NCBI GenBank assembly: GCA_905116865.2
Contig: CAJHNH020004890.1
Coordinates: 636,001-700,000, forward strand
Direction: 5' to 3'
Source: Candidula unifasciata
Taxonomy: Eukaryota > Mollusca > Gastropoda > Stylommatophora > Geomitridae
Length of the DNA stretch: 64,000 nt
In this document: in pieces, positions 1 through 9,579 of the stretch
How positions within the stretch are numbered: position 1 is the stretch's first letter
Layout of the letters: each line of letters opens with the position of its first letter
The notes under the pieces: generated by a model
The model's database searches: none
What the model was told of the DNA's origin: nothing
The model's input: the letters and a program-made list of their open reading frames with translations, nothing else
Translations under genes and position numbers: made by a program

Positions 1-110
1 CCCAAATGGCTCAGTCTCTCTGTGCAGAACAACTAGCTGCCCACCGAGAGCTTTGCACAAAGCATGAACTTTGTAGCTCCAGCAACCATCCCTAGAGGTC
101 TCCATAAAAA
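1..110 (-). CDS. Possible C-type lectin-like domain exon (partial)
   Basis: Read on the minus strand, this stretch is open and encodes a peptide containing GCWSYKVHALCKALGGQLVV followed by LHRETEPFG. This resembles the N-terminal part of a C-type lectin-like domain, where a Cys-x-x-(aromatic) strand leads into an amphipathic helix with C-x-x-(L/M)-GG-x-L-(V/A)-V and then a Glu-rich turn. A plausible splice acceptor (ttgcag) lies directly upstream, so the exon would begin at base 110 and run off the left edge. The domain's downstream cysteines and calcium-binding motifs would lie outside the window, so sugar binding cannot be judged. Such proteins are usually secreted or membrane-anchored. It lies on the strand opposite IFT74, so it would be a separate gene, possibly nested in an IFT74 intron. 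It could also be a pseudogene fragment. Confidence 0.42.
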
Positions 111-990
111 CTGCAAATGTTAACTGCAGAACGTATTCATGCTACGAAGCCCTGCTTTAAGATCATGAGGCACACAGGTTGACCACTTGGACACTTAAAT
201 TTCTAACATGCCACCTCCATCAGCCAACTGTGATACACTGTTATTGTTGACATTGTTCTGCTGTAGAATTGATATTGTAGTCCATTTAGAAACATGTGTC
301 TCTAAACTTCATTTTTAATTTCCAGAACCATTTGCAGGGACTATTAAGTATACTGCTGCACCAGTTCTCCTAAAGTGACTTATCTTTGAAGTATTTTGAC
401 CACATTATTATTTTGTCATTGAAAAATTTAATTCCAAAATGAGCTTGTAACAGTGACTGTAAAAACTTGCATGAAGACTGTATTTAAAGTGCGACTTATT
501 ACAGGTTTATGACTTTTCTAGAAACACTGGTGGAGGTTGATGTCAGTAAATGAGCCAGCAAATCATTTCCACTGAGATACTGTAAAACTAATAAAAGACG
601 GTCATGATTTTCTGCCAGTTTTTGTATACCAGAAGAAAATTTAAAATTTAAAAAATAAATATGTACTAAAATGTCTGTCGTAAATTAAAGTGTCTGTAGC
701 CAACTAAAGTGTCTGTGGTTAACCTTCTGGTAGACTAAATTGTTTATGGTTAATAAAATGTCTATGGTAAACTAAAATATATAAGATGTATAAAATATAT
801 AAAATTTATATAGTAAACTAAACTGTCTCCTGTAAACTAAGTGTTTACATGACCCTTGACCCGTTAGGGTCGTGGAGGTGTATCGATGGAAGCAATAGCA
901 CATAAAACCTGCTATCTTTTTCTGTCTTCCACTTGATGAACAAGTGTTTGATAACTTGGTCCTGTCCATTTCTTGCTGTTATCTTTCTAG
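111..990. other. AT-rich unassigned DNA with a short degenerate repeat
   Basis: No supported gene. At 665-845 a motif close to 'taaactaaaatgtctgtggt' recurs at irregular short spacing, and the same motif reappears at 1480-1515 and 1915-1955. This looks like an old, decayed tandem repeat that was later split by the LINE remnant between the blocks. Confidence 0.4.
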
Positions 991-999
991 GTTCTTCTT

Positions 1000-1835
1000 T
1001 GCCCTCCTCTTCTTCGACTACCCTCCAGTGTTCCTTGAAGTACAGTCTTTGCAATTGAATCATGTCTCAATATATACCTAAACCAAGCTAGCTTGCAGCG
1101 TTTCACCACTGCCCAGGAGCTGCCGATGTCGTGCAAATTTGTATTTTTTTGTCTTTTACATATTTGTTAGTTTTGTGTTCTGAATGACTCGCTCATCAAA
1201 TGCATCTATAGCATTGATATTTGAAAACCTGAATTCTTTTTTTTTTTCTATTTCCACAGTGAGAGTCTAACTCTCAAATCCATCTAGGAAAATAGACAAT
1301 ACCAGTGATTTGTGATTTGTATTTATCGACCTTGACTGCGATGCTGATTTTGCTCTTCCACATCGTATTTAGCTAGGACATCATGACTGTTGCAATATCT
1401 TTGTCTTGATCATTTTTAAAGTTTTAACCATTGGGTTCTTGTGCTGGTTGTTTATGATAAATGTATCTGACAAACTGAAATGATTATCATAAACTAAACT
1501 GTCTGTGGTAAGCTAAAATCTTCTCAATTCTTCTTTTCTCTTCTCCTGGAATCCCTCGCAGCATCAGGGCAGAAATAGGTCTCTGGAATGGGCCCTTCTG
1601 TTCGCTTTGTATATAGTACATTTTAGTGTCTTTGATATTTCTACATTCCATTTCTGCGCGGTCGACCTCTGGCTCTGTTATGGTTGTATCTGTATAACAT
1701 TGCTCTCTGTGGTGCCCTGTCTGGCACCAATCTTGTTACATGGCCAAACCACTTGATTTGTTGTCTACCGATAAAGTTCAGTAGAAGTTCTGTGCAGACT
1801 CTCCTCCTGATATCAGTTTTCCTAAGTAGATGCTG
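1000..1835 (-). mobile_element. LINE (non-LTR retrotransposon) remnant, reverse-transcriptase C-terminal region
   Basis: On the minus strand, bases about 1805-1640 encode a peptide with LLLNFIGRQQIKWFGHVTRL and a following ARGRPRRNGM. The 'QQ-I-KWFGH-x-x-R' plus 'RGRPRxxW'-type signature is typical of the region just after the reverse-transcriptase palm in many molluscan LINEs. No catalytic palm motif remains and the frame is broken elsewhere. It is an inactive 3' fragment lying just upstream of the first visible IFT74 exon. Related copies lie at 6690, 9580, 25420 and 54640. Confidence 0.7.
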
Positions 1836-1990
1836 CCTCAGTTATACCTAGAATAGTACTTAAACATTTCATTTCTGTCGTGACTGTTTTCCTTGTGTTA
1901 GCAAAATGCAGTGAATGTCTGTGGTAAGCTAAAATACAGTAAATGTCTGTCGTAAATGGTCTAAAATCTGTATTGATGATTACACCAGAG

Positions 1991-2152
1991 AGGGAAGAGC
2001 TGCAACATAACCTGCAAAAGATGGAGCAGTTTGAGGAGAAACTCAACGAGGAGTTGGTCGTCTTGAGACAGAAAGTTGTGGACATGGAGAAAGAACTAGA
2101 AGTTTATTCAGACCTTGATAAACTGAGATCAGAGGCTGATGCCAAGAAACAG
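1991..2152 (+). CDS. IFT74: IFT74, coding exon (4th from the end)
   Basis: This exon of 54 codons starts after the acceptor AG at 1989-1990 and ends in CAG before a GTAGGA donor at 2153. The peptide begins REELQHNLQKMEQFEEKLNE and continues through ELEVYSDLDKLRSEADAKKQ. It aligns with the C-terminal coiled coil of IFT74, where vertebrate proteins have a similar 'LQKME...DLEIYNDL' stretch. IFT74 pairs with IFT81 in the IFT-B core; the two form a coiled coil that helps carry tubulin into cilia. The heptad-like spacing of Leu and charged residues fits that role. Upstream exons, which should encode most of the roughly 600-residue protein, were not found in bases 1-1990 and probably lie left of the window. 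An acceptor two bases earlier (1987-1988) is possible but would break the frame assumed here. Confidence 0.85.
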
Positions 2153-2271
2153 GTAGGAATTTTATTTTCACTTCTATAACCTTGCTCCCTGGTTTCTGGC
2201 ATCCAGCTTTGATAAACTTAATACCGGAGGCTGATGACACAAAGAAGGTGGGGATATTTTCTTCTGTATTA

Positions 2272-2398
2272 ACCCTTGTCGGCGTGATGCTGACCACATC
2301 GCCCATCTTGTTCCGATTGGTCTATAAAATATAGGTCTAGCCTTATATGCCCTAAATGCCTAAAGGCATAGAAAGGGGTCCTTTACTTTGTTTTTTTA
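2272..2398 (+). mobile_element. SINE family B, 3' part
   Basis: The segment matches the 3' half of the fuller copy at 43513-43742. Both contain cggcgtgatgctgaccacat, then 'tataggtctagcc', 'cctaaaggc' and a terminal 'gggtcctttactt'. The tRNA-like head is missing. It lies in the IFT74 intron after the first visible exon. Confidence 0.65.
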
Positions 2399-2399
2399 C

Positions 2400-2944
2400 T
2401 TATTTATCCTTGTTCTGTGCATTTAAGTCTCTGAGATCCAAAGTTGATACCAGTCAGCAGCTAGAAATGTTTCTTCTGTGTCTTTGTTTCATTGTTCTTA
2501 ACCTCAGAATTTCAACATTTGTTTTCTGAATCAGACCTACTGTCTGTTGTTTCAGTGATTAGTTCTCAGTGAAGTTCATTATGATAAGTGAGTCAGTCAA
2601 CAAAAAGGAAAATACAACTGGTCAACTTTTCAAGAACACAAGCACAATTAACAGAATGGATGCTGCAGCTAGAAAGACTTTACCAATACACAAAAACAAA
2701 AGAGACTGATACAGCTCAATAATAAACTACAAATATTTCACTTAGCTTTTTTTTTCAAAATGTGCATGCCTGATAGCTAGACCAGCTTCAGTCATGTTTT
2801 TAGACTGGACAGATCTTAATATGCATGAGACTCAGAAGAAGAAGAAGATTCAATCTCTTGAATCTAGTGCTGTTGAAGGTGTCTGGTCTGTCTTATATTA
2901 CTCATGTTGTCAGTGAATTATTCTATTTTTATTGTATCCAAAAG
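2400..2944. other. IFT74 intron, no further feature
   Basis: AT-rich intronic sequence. I see no exon or recognisable repeat. It ends in an acceptor with only a short pyrimidine tract (ttctatttttattgtatcc followed by aaaag). Confidence 0.5.
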
Positions 2945-3070
2945 AAACTTCTAGATGACAGAATCATCCTCCAAGAAAGGAGAGAGAACTTCAAGAAGCT
3001 GATTCAAGCTCTGACTGTTAGATATGAAGGTCTCAAAGTCCAGCTGAATGAGAATGAGACATATTCACAG
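2945..3070 (+). CDS. IFT74: IFT74, coding exon (3rd from the end)
   Basis: This exon of 42 codons is phase 0 at both ends. It encodes KLLDDRIILQERRENFKKLI, then TVRYEGLKVQLNENETYSQ. The block matches the family segment that in vertebrates reads 'ERMIL...NAFKK' followed by 'YEALKTQLQENETHSQ', so identity is strong. The acceptor AG is at 2943-2944 and the donor GTACTG at 3071. An open frame runs further upstream to 2825, but that part is intron: the protein joins directly from the CAG codon ending the previous exon. The exon continues the C-terminal coiled coil that binds IFT81. Confidence 0.9.
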
Positions 3071-3438
3071 GTACTGTGTGAGTTTGTTCATATGGTTCTT
3101 GGACTCTTTCTAGAGGCATTTTTGCATCTCTGCCAAAGAGATAAATGTAATTTCTTTCAATGACTTTCTCTGCTGTGATGAAGTTGATTCAGGAAGATGG
3201 AAGATTGTCTCAGTCTGATATAGCCTAGAGCGAGGCCAGGAAGTTTATCGGAAGCATTTATACAACCAATTATTCCTGTTGTCAAACGTTTCCAGTTGTG
3301 CTTTCCTTATGTGGCCATCACAATGATTCTTGCTGAGTGTATTGCAGAAATCTGTATATAAAAACAACAAGGTTCACGTTTTTATTTCGAGATATTGCTT
3401 AACTGCCAAAGAGAGCAAGGGAAAGACCATGCAAAATA

Positions 3439-3910
3439 CAGATCGATGGCATCAAGAGCAACCTTGAGGAAATGAAGACCTGCTAACAGAACACATTGTA
3501 AAGAGCACACACAAAATCTGGATATCTCTCCCCAGATCGATGGCATCAAGAGCAACCTTGAGGAAATGAAGACCTGCTAACAGAACACATTGTAAAGAGC
3601 ACACACAAAATCTGGATATCTCTCCCCAGATCGATGGCATAAAGAGCAACCTTGAGGAAATGAAGACCTGCTAACAGAACACATTGTAAAGAGCACTCAC
3701 AAAATCTGGATATCTCTCCCCAGATCGATGGCATCAAGAGCAACCTTGAGGAAATGAAGACCTTCTAACAAAACACATTGTAAAGAGCACACACAAAATC
3801 TGGATATCTCTCCCCAGATCGATGGCATCAAGAGCAACCTTGAGGAAATGAAGACTGCTAACAGAACACATTGTAAAGAGCACACACAAAATCCGGATAT
3901 CTCTCCCCAA
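3439..3910 (+). repeat. 94-bp tandem repeat in IFT74 intron, about 5 copies
   Basis: Five near-identical units of about 94 bp begin with 'cagatcgatggcatcaagag' and end with 'tggatatctctcccc'. Each unit-to-unit junction reads 'tctctccccag', which looks like a splice acceptor. The bases after it are open for 14 codons (IDGIKSNLEEMKTC) before a stop. Copies differ by single substitutions and one single-base deletion, in the last unit. The last copy decays into a unique sequence near 3908. Confidence 0.85.
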
Positions 3911-4084
3911 ACGCTTTGATGAAGTAACTGGAGAAATTGAAGAAGAGGCTGTTGAGATTTATTGTTTTAGGCCATATTCAAGGTCACAACAAATAAGGTG
4001 TATGATCAGTTCCCATCCTTCTCACATTTGTTACCATGAAATACAGAGCAAATTTTACTGAAGGATGACTGTCCTTAAGAAGAT

Positions 4085-4512
4085 CAGTTTTGCCATAGCA
4101 GTTGTAGGAAGAGAGTAGAATTTTTTTTTTTTGAAGATTGTTTTTGACATAGCAGTTGTAGGAAGAGAGTAGAATTCCTTTTTTTTTTCTGATGATTGCT
4201 TTTGACATAGCAGTTGTAGGAAGAGAGTAGAAATCCTTTGTTTTTGTTTTTTTGAAGCTTGCTTTTGACATAGCAGTGTAGGAAGAGAGTAGAATTCTTT
4301 TTTTTTTCTGATGATTGCTTTTGACATAGCAGTTGTAGGAAGAGAGTAGATGATGATTGCTTTTGGCATAGCAGTTGTAGGAAGAGAGTTAAATTCTTTT
4401 TTTTTTTTAAGATTGTTTTTGACATAGCAGTTGTAGAAAGAAAAAAGAATTCTTTTGTTTATTTAAGATTGCTTTTGACAAAGCAGTTGTAGGAAGAGAG
4501 TAGAATTCCTTT
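4085..4512 (+). repeat. About 60-bp tandem repeat with oligo-T tracts, about 7 copies, abutting an IFT74 acceptor
   Basis: Units contain 'atagcagttgtaggaagaga', then 'gtagaattc', a run of 7-11 T and 'gatgattgcttttgac'. T-run length differs in every unit and one unit lacks most of the run. The last unit runs into 'cctttttttctccccag', the acceptor of the IFT74 exon at 4526. The array therefore touches the functional polypyrimidine tract. Confidence 0.85.
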
Positions 4513-4525
4513 TTTTTCTCCCCAG

Positions 4526-4586
4526 CTGGTCAATCTTGAAAAGAAATTGCAGCATCTTGAACAGAATAACTTCTCAATGAAAGAGT
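4526..4586 (+). CDS. IFT74: IFT74, coding exon (2nd from the end)
   Basis: This 61-base exon encodes LVNLEKKLQHLEQNNFSMKE plus one base of the next codon. It matches the conserved IFT74 stretch 'LERKWQHLEQNNFAMKEFI'. I place the donor at GTATCC (4587): the last base, t, joins 'tc' at the start of the next exon to make Phe, restoring the family's MKEFI. Reading through instead gives MKECI and an early stop. The acceptor is the strong ctccccag at 4524-4525. Confidence 0.9.
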
Positions 4587-4634
4587 GTATCCTTTTTTAA
4601 AGTACGTTTTATTTCATATTTGGTAAATAAACTG

Positions 4635-4945
4635 TGGGAAAGGAGGTAGAGTACCGCATAGCTTACTTATCTGTTGGACTATTGGTCATGTGTTTGAATC
4701 CCTACCAAAGCAGGAATGTTCAGGTACCAGGAAATGTCTTGGAAATAAAAGTGGATGGCTTGATATAGACCATGGCACCCATCAAAGGCCCATGGATGAA
4801 TACAAATATGGGCTGGCATCATATACCCAATACACCTCAAGATGTGGAACTCCCCTAACTTTCAACACTCAGTCTCCCTGTGTGGGCTCCAGGCCTCCAT
4901 TATGTGTGTGCAATAGACCCTACCCCACAAGCATATCATAAAAAT
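4635..4945 (+). mobile_element. Possible tRNA-derived SINE in last IFT74 intron
   Basis: The start resembles a tRNA: 'ggtagagtaccgcatagctt' (A-box-like) is followed about 35 bases on by 'gtttgaatccc' (B-box-like). The body after it, about 230 bp, contains no gene. A 63-codon open frame within it is not supported. I saw no second full copy in the window, so the call is tentative. Confidence 0.4.
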
Positions 4946-4954
4946 GACTAATTA

Positions 4955-5110
4955 TGTGTACCTTCGAAGTCAGTACATTTGCCTGAGATGCATGGAACCA
5001 ACAGTCTGCATACAGTTAAGCAGATCTAAGTAATGGAATAGTACACAGTCCAGAAGTGGGTGAACAACCAAAATTTTGTCCTGGAGTTTACAACCAGTAA
5101 ATACTGACAA
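4955..5110 (+). mobile_element. Dispersed repeat family A copy
   Basis: Shares with the copies at 30255-30580 and 33631-33860 the ordered blocks 'gcctgagatgcatggaacca', 'acagtctgcatacag', 'agtccagaagtgg' and 'gagtttacaaccag'. Only the 3' two-thirds is present. Its tail leads straight into the GAA-rich array that follows. Confidence 0.7.
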
Positions 5111-5770
5111 GAAGAAGAAACAATCAGTCAAGGTGTTTACAGCTGGTGAATGTTAAGAAGAAGAAGAAGAAACAATCAGTCAAAGTGTTTACAGCTGGTG
5201 AATGTTAAGAAGAGGAAGAATAAACAATCAGTCAAGGTGTTAACAACCGGTGAATGTTAAGAAGAGGAAGAATAAACAATTAGTCAAGGTGTTAACAACC
5301 GGTGAATGTTAAGAAGAAGAAGAAGAAACAATCAGTCAAGGTGTTTACAGCTGGGGAATGTTAACAAGAAGAATAACAAATAAGAAGAAGAAGAACAAAC
5401 AATCAGTCAAGATGTTTACAACTGGTGAAAGCTAAGAAGAAGAACAATCAGTCAAGGTGTTTACAACTGGTGAATGTTAAGAAGAGGAAGAAGAAACAAC
5501 TGGTGAATGTTAAGAAGAGGAAGAAGAAACAACTGGTGAATGTTAAGAAGAGGAAGAAGAAACAACTGGTGAATGTTAAGAAGAGGAAGAAGAAACAATC
5601 AGTCAAGGTGTTTACAACCGGTGAATGTTAAGAAGAAGAAGAAGAAACAATCAGTCAAGGTGTTTACAGCTGGTGAATGTTATGAAGAAGAAGAAGAACA
5701 AACAATCAGTCAAGGTGTTTACAACTGGTGAATGTTAAGAAGAGGAAGAAGAAACAATCAGTCAAGGACA
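5105..5770 (+). repeat. GAA-rich minisatellite derived from the family A tail
   Basis: Units of about 40-60 bp alternate an A/G-rich part (aagaagaggaagaagaaac) with 'aatcagtcaaggtgtttaca' and 'actggtgaatgtt'. The latter block matches the family A 3' end ('gtttacagccggtgaa' at 33830). The array therefore looks like a local expansion of the SINE-like tail. A run of four short units without the 'cagtcaagg' block lies at 5470-5595. The array lies in the last IFT74 intron. Confidence 0.8.
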
Positions 5771-6044
5771 CTTTCCACACTCAAGCTGCACCCCACATGT
5801 TGTGTTAGACCCATAATTGTATCAACCAATCAGCATCTACTTGAACTAGCAGTATTAACATTCTCTCACCTACTTGTGGCAGGGGGCAGTGAGGTGGGAT
5901 GTCAGATTGGTCGTAGTTTGTGCAAATAAACTCAAAGAATCCTTCTTGAGTTTAACTATATTTATGCTTGAAAGGGTTCAAGATGTGATGTGCATCAGAT
6001 CATTCACCGTACCAGCTTAAGTTATTTCCTCAATTCCACATCAG

Positions 6045-6163
6045 TCATTTCCCAGCGAACCATGGACTGTGATTTTGGCAAGATGAGAAAGACTGTGTAT
6101 CACACAATCAATGATCTCAATGCCATGCTCCAAGACCAGATGGCCAAGAGAAGGACCTACTAA
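6045..6163 (+). CDS. IFT74: IFT74, terminal coding exon
   Basis: The exon starts after acceptor cacatcag and encodes ISQRTMDCDFGKMRKTVYHT then INDLNAMLQDQMAKRRTY and a TAA stop. The first two bases complete the split Phe codon. The tail aligns loosely with vertebrate IFT74 C-termini, which also have a basic, tyrosine-containing segment followed by a short helix. The four visible exons together give 155 residues of the C-terminal coiled coil. No alternative terminal exon was seen. Confidence 0.85.
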
Positions 6164-6487
6164 AGCTCAGTTCATTAGAATTTTATGTTTGGTTCTGTTT
6201 GATTGAGGAAATGGTTGAGAGTGCCTGAATGTAGATTGTATTTTATTGATGAATTGTTTGAGTTTTGTAAAGGAAAATGTTCTTTAGCAAGCACTCTTAA
6301 CCTTTGAATGATAAATGATGAGCAGTGAAAGACCTGATCAAGAAATGAGCATTCAACAACCCTGAACATTGAGGTATCTGTTGTGGCAACTTGTTGATTA
6401 ATCAGCAGGATCATGTGACAGGTGAAGGTGAGGTGCCTGTATGACATCCAGATATGCCAGTAGCTTTGATCTATTATTTGATGTTTG

Positions 6488-6493
6488 AATAAA
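6488..6493 (+). terminator. Candidate IFT74 poly(A) signal AATAAA
   Basis: AATAAA lies 325 bases after the stop codon on the coding strand, before any recognisable mobile element. It is the first canonical hexamer after the stop that I found. No transcript evidence is available. Confidence 0.45.
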
Positions 6494-6689
6494 TGGAGAC
6501 AGGTCAGCTACAGTCAGCTCCAAAGAATTGTCTTTTTTCCATTTCTTCTTCATCGCAGACTATCAGCCCTCATGATGCCAGTAATCAGTGATGATTTGAA
6601 CAGATTATGAATGTTTTTGCTGCTTCTCACTCTTCATTCTCCACTATTTATATCTTTAATGGGTCCAGAGATTTGTAATAAGACTTTTC

Positions 6690-7215
6690 TTGAAAATTTG
6701 TAGTAAGGTTTCATCCTGTTTGGTTAAACTTCAGGTTTCACGGCCATATTTTATTCACATCATGTAGCAGGTCCTTTGCAGAACATTGCTCTCATCTTAG
6801 TCTGCCTGCCAGAAACTTGTTCTCTCGCTAGCTCTTCCGCCTCATGTACATTCATATTTATGGAGTCACTTAAATCCTCTGCCCATCTTCATGTTGGTTG
6901 GCCCCTGCCCCTCCTTCCTGGTACCATGCCTTCTATTAATTTTTTAACCTGCCTTGGCGCTTAATATGACCAAAATATTTCAGTGTCCAAGATGCTGTTT
7001 ATGAGCCAATCTTCCCTTGGTGTTCAGATCTTTTAAAATGTCAGTTACATTTGTTCTTTTCTTGGTCCATGGTATTCTGAGAATCCTATTGTCTTTTTTA
7101 AGGACTGGAAGCTAGTGCACGACTCACATCCGTCTGTTGCTACAGGGACATGCCTGCTCTCAAAACTTTAAGTTTGATTTCCTTGTTGGTGCTTAGCCAT
7201 AGACTTTTAACAGAT
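6690..7215 (-). mobile_element. LINE remnant, reverse-transcriptase C-terminal region
   Basis: Minus-strand reading gives IEGMVPGRRGRGQPTWRWAE followed by a diverged 'ELARER...W' block and 'ESNVLQRTCYM'. The same arrangement is at 9590-9780. This marks the 3' end of a non-LTR retrotransposon; there are frameshifts and stops. It lies directly downstream of IFT74 in the opposite orientation. Confidence 0.7.
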
Positions 7216-7329
7216 TTTATGACATTTATTTAATCTAATCTGACATCTGTTGAATAAGTGGATAGTTACCTCTGTCATGTCTTCAAGGGCGTCAGAATGA
7301 TGTTAACCTCATATTTGTTTAGACCAGTG

Positions 7330-7915
7330 GGTATGTGATGGGGTGGCCAGAAGCGGAGTGTGTGGCCAGTAGCCAGGGTGTGGCTATCAGTGGGGGTGTG
7401 GCCAGTAGCGAGGGTGTGGCCACCAGTGGGGGTGTGACCACCAGTGGGGGTGTGGCCAGTAGCGAGGGTGTGACCACCAGTGGGGGTGTGGCCAGTAGCC
7501 AGGGTGTGGCTATCAGTGGGGGTGTGGCCACCAGTGGAGACGTGGCCAGTAGTGAGGGTGTGGCCACCAATGTGGGTGTGGCCAGTAGCGAGGGTGTGAC
7601 AGTAGCAAGGTGTGGCCAGTAGCCGGGGTGTGGCCAGTATCGAGGGTGTGACAGTAGCAAGGTGAGGCTAGTAGCCGGGTGTGGCCAGTAGCGGGGGTGT
7701 GCCAGTAGCAAGGTGTGGCTAGTAGCCGGGTGTGGCCAGTAGCGAGGGTGTGCCAGTAGCAAGGTGTGGCTAGTAGCCGGGTGTGGCCAGTAGCGAGGGT
7801 GTGACAGTAGCAAGGTGTGGCTAGTAGCCGGGTGTGGCCAGTAGCGAGGGTGTGACAGTAGCAAGGGTGTTGCTAGTAGCCAGGGTGTGGCCAGTAGCCG
7901 GGGTGTGTGCTGTCG
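7330..7915 (+). repeat. GT-rich minisatellite (about 20-bp subunits)
   Basis: Subunits such as 'gtggccagtagcgagggt' and 'gtgaccaccagtgggggt' alternate in irregular order at 7330-7600. A longer composite unit of about 55 bp, containing 'agtagcaaggtgtggctagt', takes over at 7600-7915. Open frames on both strands (181 and 95 codons) follow from the stop-poor repeat and are not genes. Confidence 0.85.
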
Positions 7916-8211
7916 GGGCTACAAAAGTTAAATCCTCAGCAACAAAGTGCATGGTAACAGCACTAGCCATGCAGCCCTCAGGCTGAAACACCCCCCCCCC
8001 CCTTCCCCCTCCACCCACTGCAGAAATGTAACTACAGCTAGTAATTACCAGTTGGTAGACGACTTAACTGTAGGTACCTGGATGTAAACTGGAACTGCAT
8101 ACTATAGAAAAAGCGACTTACATTTACTAATTTAAAATAAACAGGTGTCAGAACTATTACTGGAGCGCCCAATATTCCTATATCTGTGGCATTTTTGTGC
8201 AGGTTTTTAAT

Positions 8212-8357
8212 TTAAACATTTGAGTCCCAAGGAACTCATCATACGTTCATAGATTCCTACCTAGAGGCCCAATGAACGCATGATGCGCCGATTCAACGTC
8301 TCTTTTGACTACCCCTTGGGCCTGTAATGTTAAACCCCCTGGGACTCAAAGAGTTAA
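8212..8357. mobile_element. piggyBac-like MITE with TTAA ends
   Basis: The element is 138 bp between two TTAA tetramers (8212-8215 and 8354-8357). Its ends are inverted: TTTGAGTCCCA on the left and TGGGACTCAAA on the right, each three bases from its TTAA. TTAA target sites and short inverted ends are the hallmark of piggyBac-type elements. There is no coding capacity, so this would be a non-autonomous copy. Confidence 0.6.
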
Positions 8358-8654
8358 ACATTTGAGTTTTGTATAGACCATGACTGTGATAGTTTTAATT
8401 TTTGAGTTTGTTGCATTAAATGCATGAATGTGTTGATTTTGATCAAATGTGCATAATAAATCTTTTGAGCTGTATCAAATGTGTGGATATATGTCATGTG
8501 TTGAGTAAGTAGCTACATTTCTGGATGAGTGAATGAATGAATGCATAAAGAATTGAACTCGGGACACTCCCACATATGCTACTTCTCTGTCTTCAGTAGC
8601 CATCAAAGAGACTACAACCAGTTGTAACCTGATTAAAAGTCTGCTTATGTTTCT

Positions 8655-9425
8655 CGTTCAGTGTTAAATGTCCTCCAGATTCCAGAACCTCCTCTCGCCC
8701 ACCACAATTCATCTTTCAGTGTCTCGATTCTCTGTATGTATTGCACTGTCCTTTTTGATCTCAAAGAGCTTTCACCACATCCACTTTATCATAAAGTAGC
8801 TCAATTCCTAGAGGAGCGCCAGCAGTTAATCTATCATCTGCTCATTAATTTCACAACCCATGGTATTTCTGACGGATGCAAAAGCGATGCTTCAGGTGCT
8901 CCGATCTGGAAAACAATCTGGTATATGAACACTAGTCTCCAAACTAGGCAGTCGGTGTAAGGTAACTGTGCAATGGTTACTATCCCACTATGGAGTTTCC
9001 AGAAATGAAAGAGCTGATAAACTAGCTAATGAAGGTGCAATTGAAGAACAACCAGATGTACCAGTCTCTTATCAACAAAACAAGAGAATAATCAAATCAA
9101 TCAGAAAGCCACCAAAACCAGCACAAGTCTTTTACCATTTGACGGAAAGACCAGAGCAAGTTATTATTCTACGCCTTAGAACAGGGCTTTGCAGCCATCT
9201 GTAAACAAAATTTTTAATTGACGAATCAGCCATGTGTACATGTGGATTGGCACCTGAGACAACAAGACTGTCCCAAATACAACATATCAAGGAGAAACTT
9301 TTGGCTAAGAGAAACATTGGTGCAAGTCAAACTTTATGGCTCGCTGAGTGAATTACAAAAGACAGTGAAGTTTATACTAGAGACAACATTGCAGATATAG
9401 ATCATCTATTTCAAACAAATGAAAG
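8655..9425 (+). pseudogene. Retrotransposon RNase H fragment
   Basis: Around 8968-9200 the + strand encodes QWLLSHYGVSRNERADKLAN, a diverged 'H-x-G-x-x-x-NExAD-x-LA' motif typical of the RNase H domain of LINEs. 'EQVIILRLRTGLCSHL' follows, as in the usual C-terminal segment. The region beyond 9204 carries stops in the expected frame but keeps traces of the zinc-knuckle-like tail (CTCGLAPETT). It is a dead fragment. Confidence 0.65.
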
Positions 9426-9579
9426 AATAATAATAATTATATTAATCTGCACACCTGAATATCCTGGACAGAAAAATCACTGATAGGCTTCTGATTTCAG
9501 TCTTATCAAGTGATGCAAGCCACTCTCTGTGCATGATACCACTATCTATTTTCTGAAGCATGCTCTGTGACTCCATTCA

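Noticed and set aside
2825..3163. 112-codon frame taken as one IFT74 exon
   Set aside because: Only 2945-3070 matches IFT74 and is bounded by AG/GT; the rest is intron read-through.
7319..7864. 181-codon minus-strand frame rich in Ala, Thr, Leu and Pro
   Set aside because: Comes from the GT-rich minisatellite; the opposite strand is open as well.
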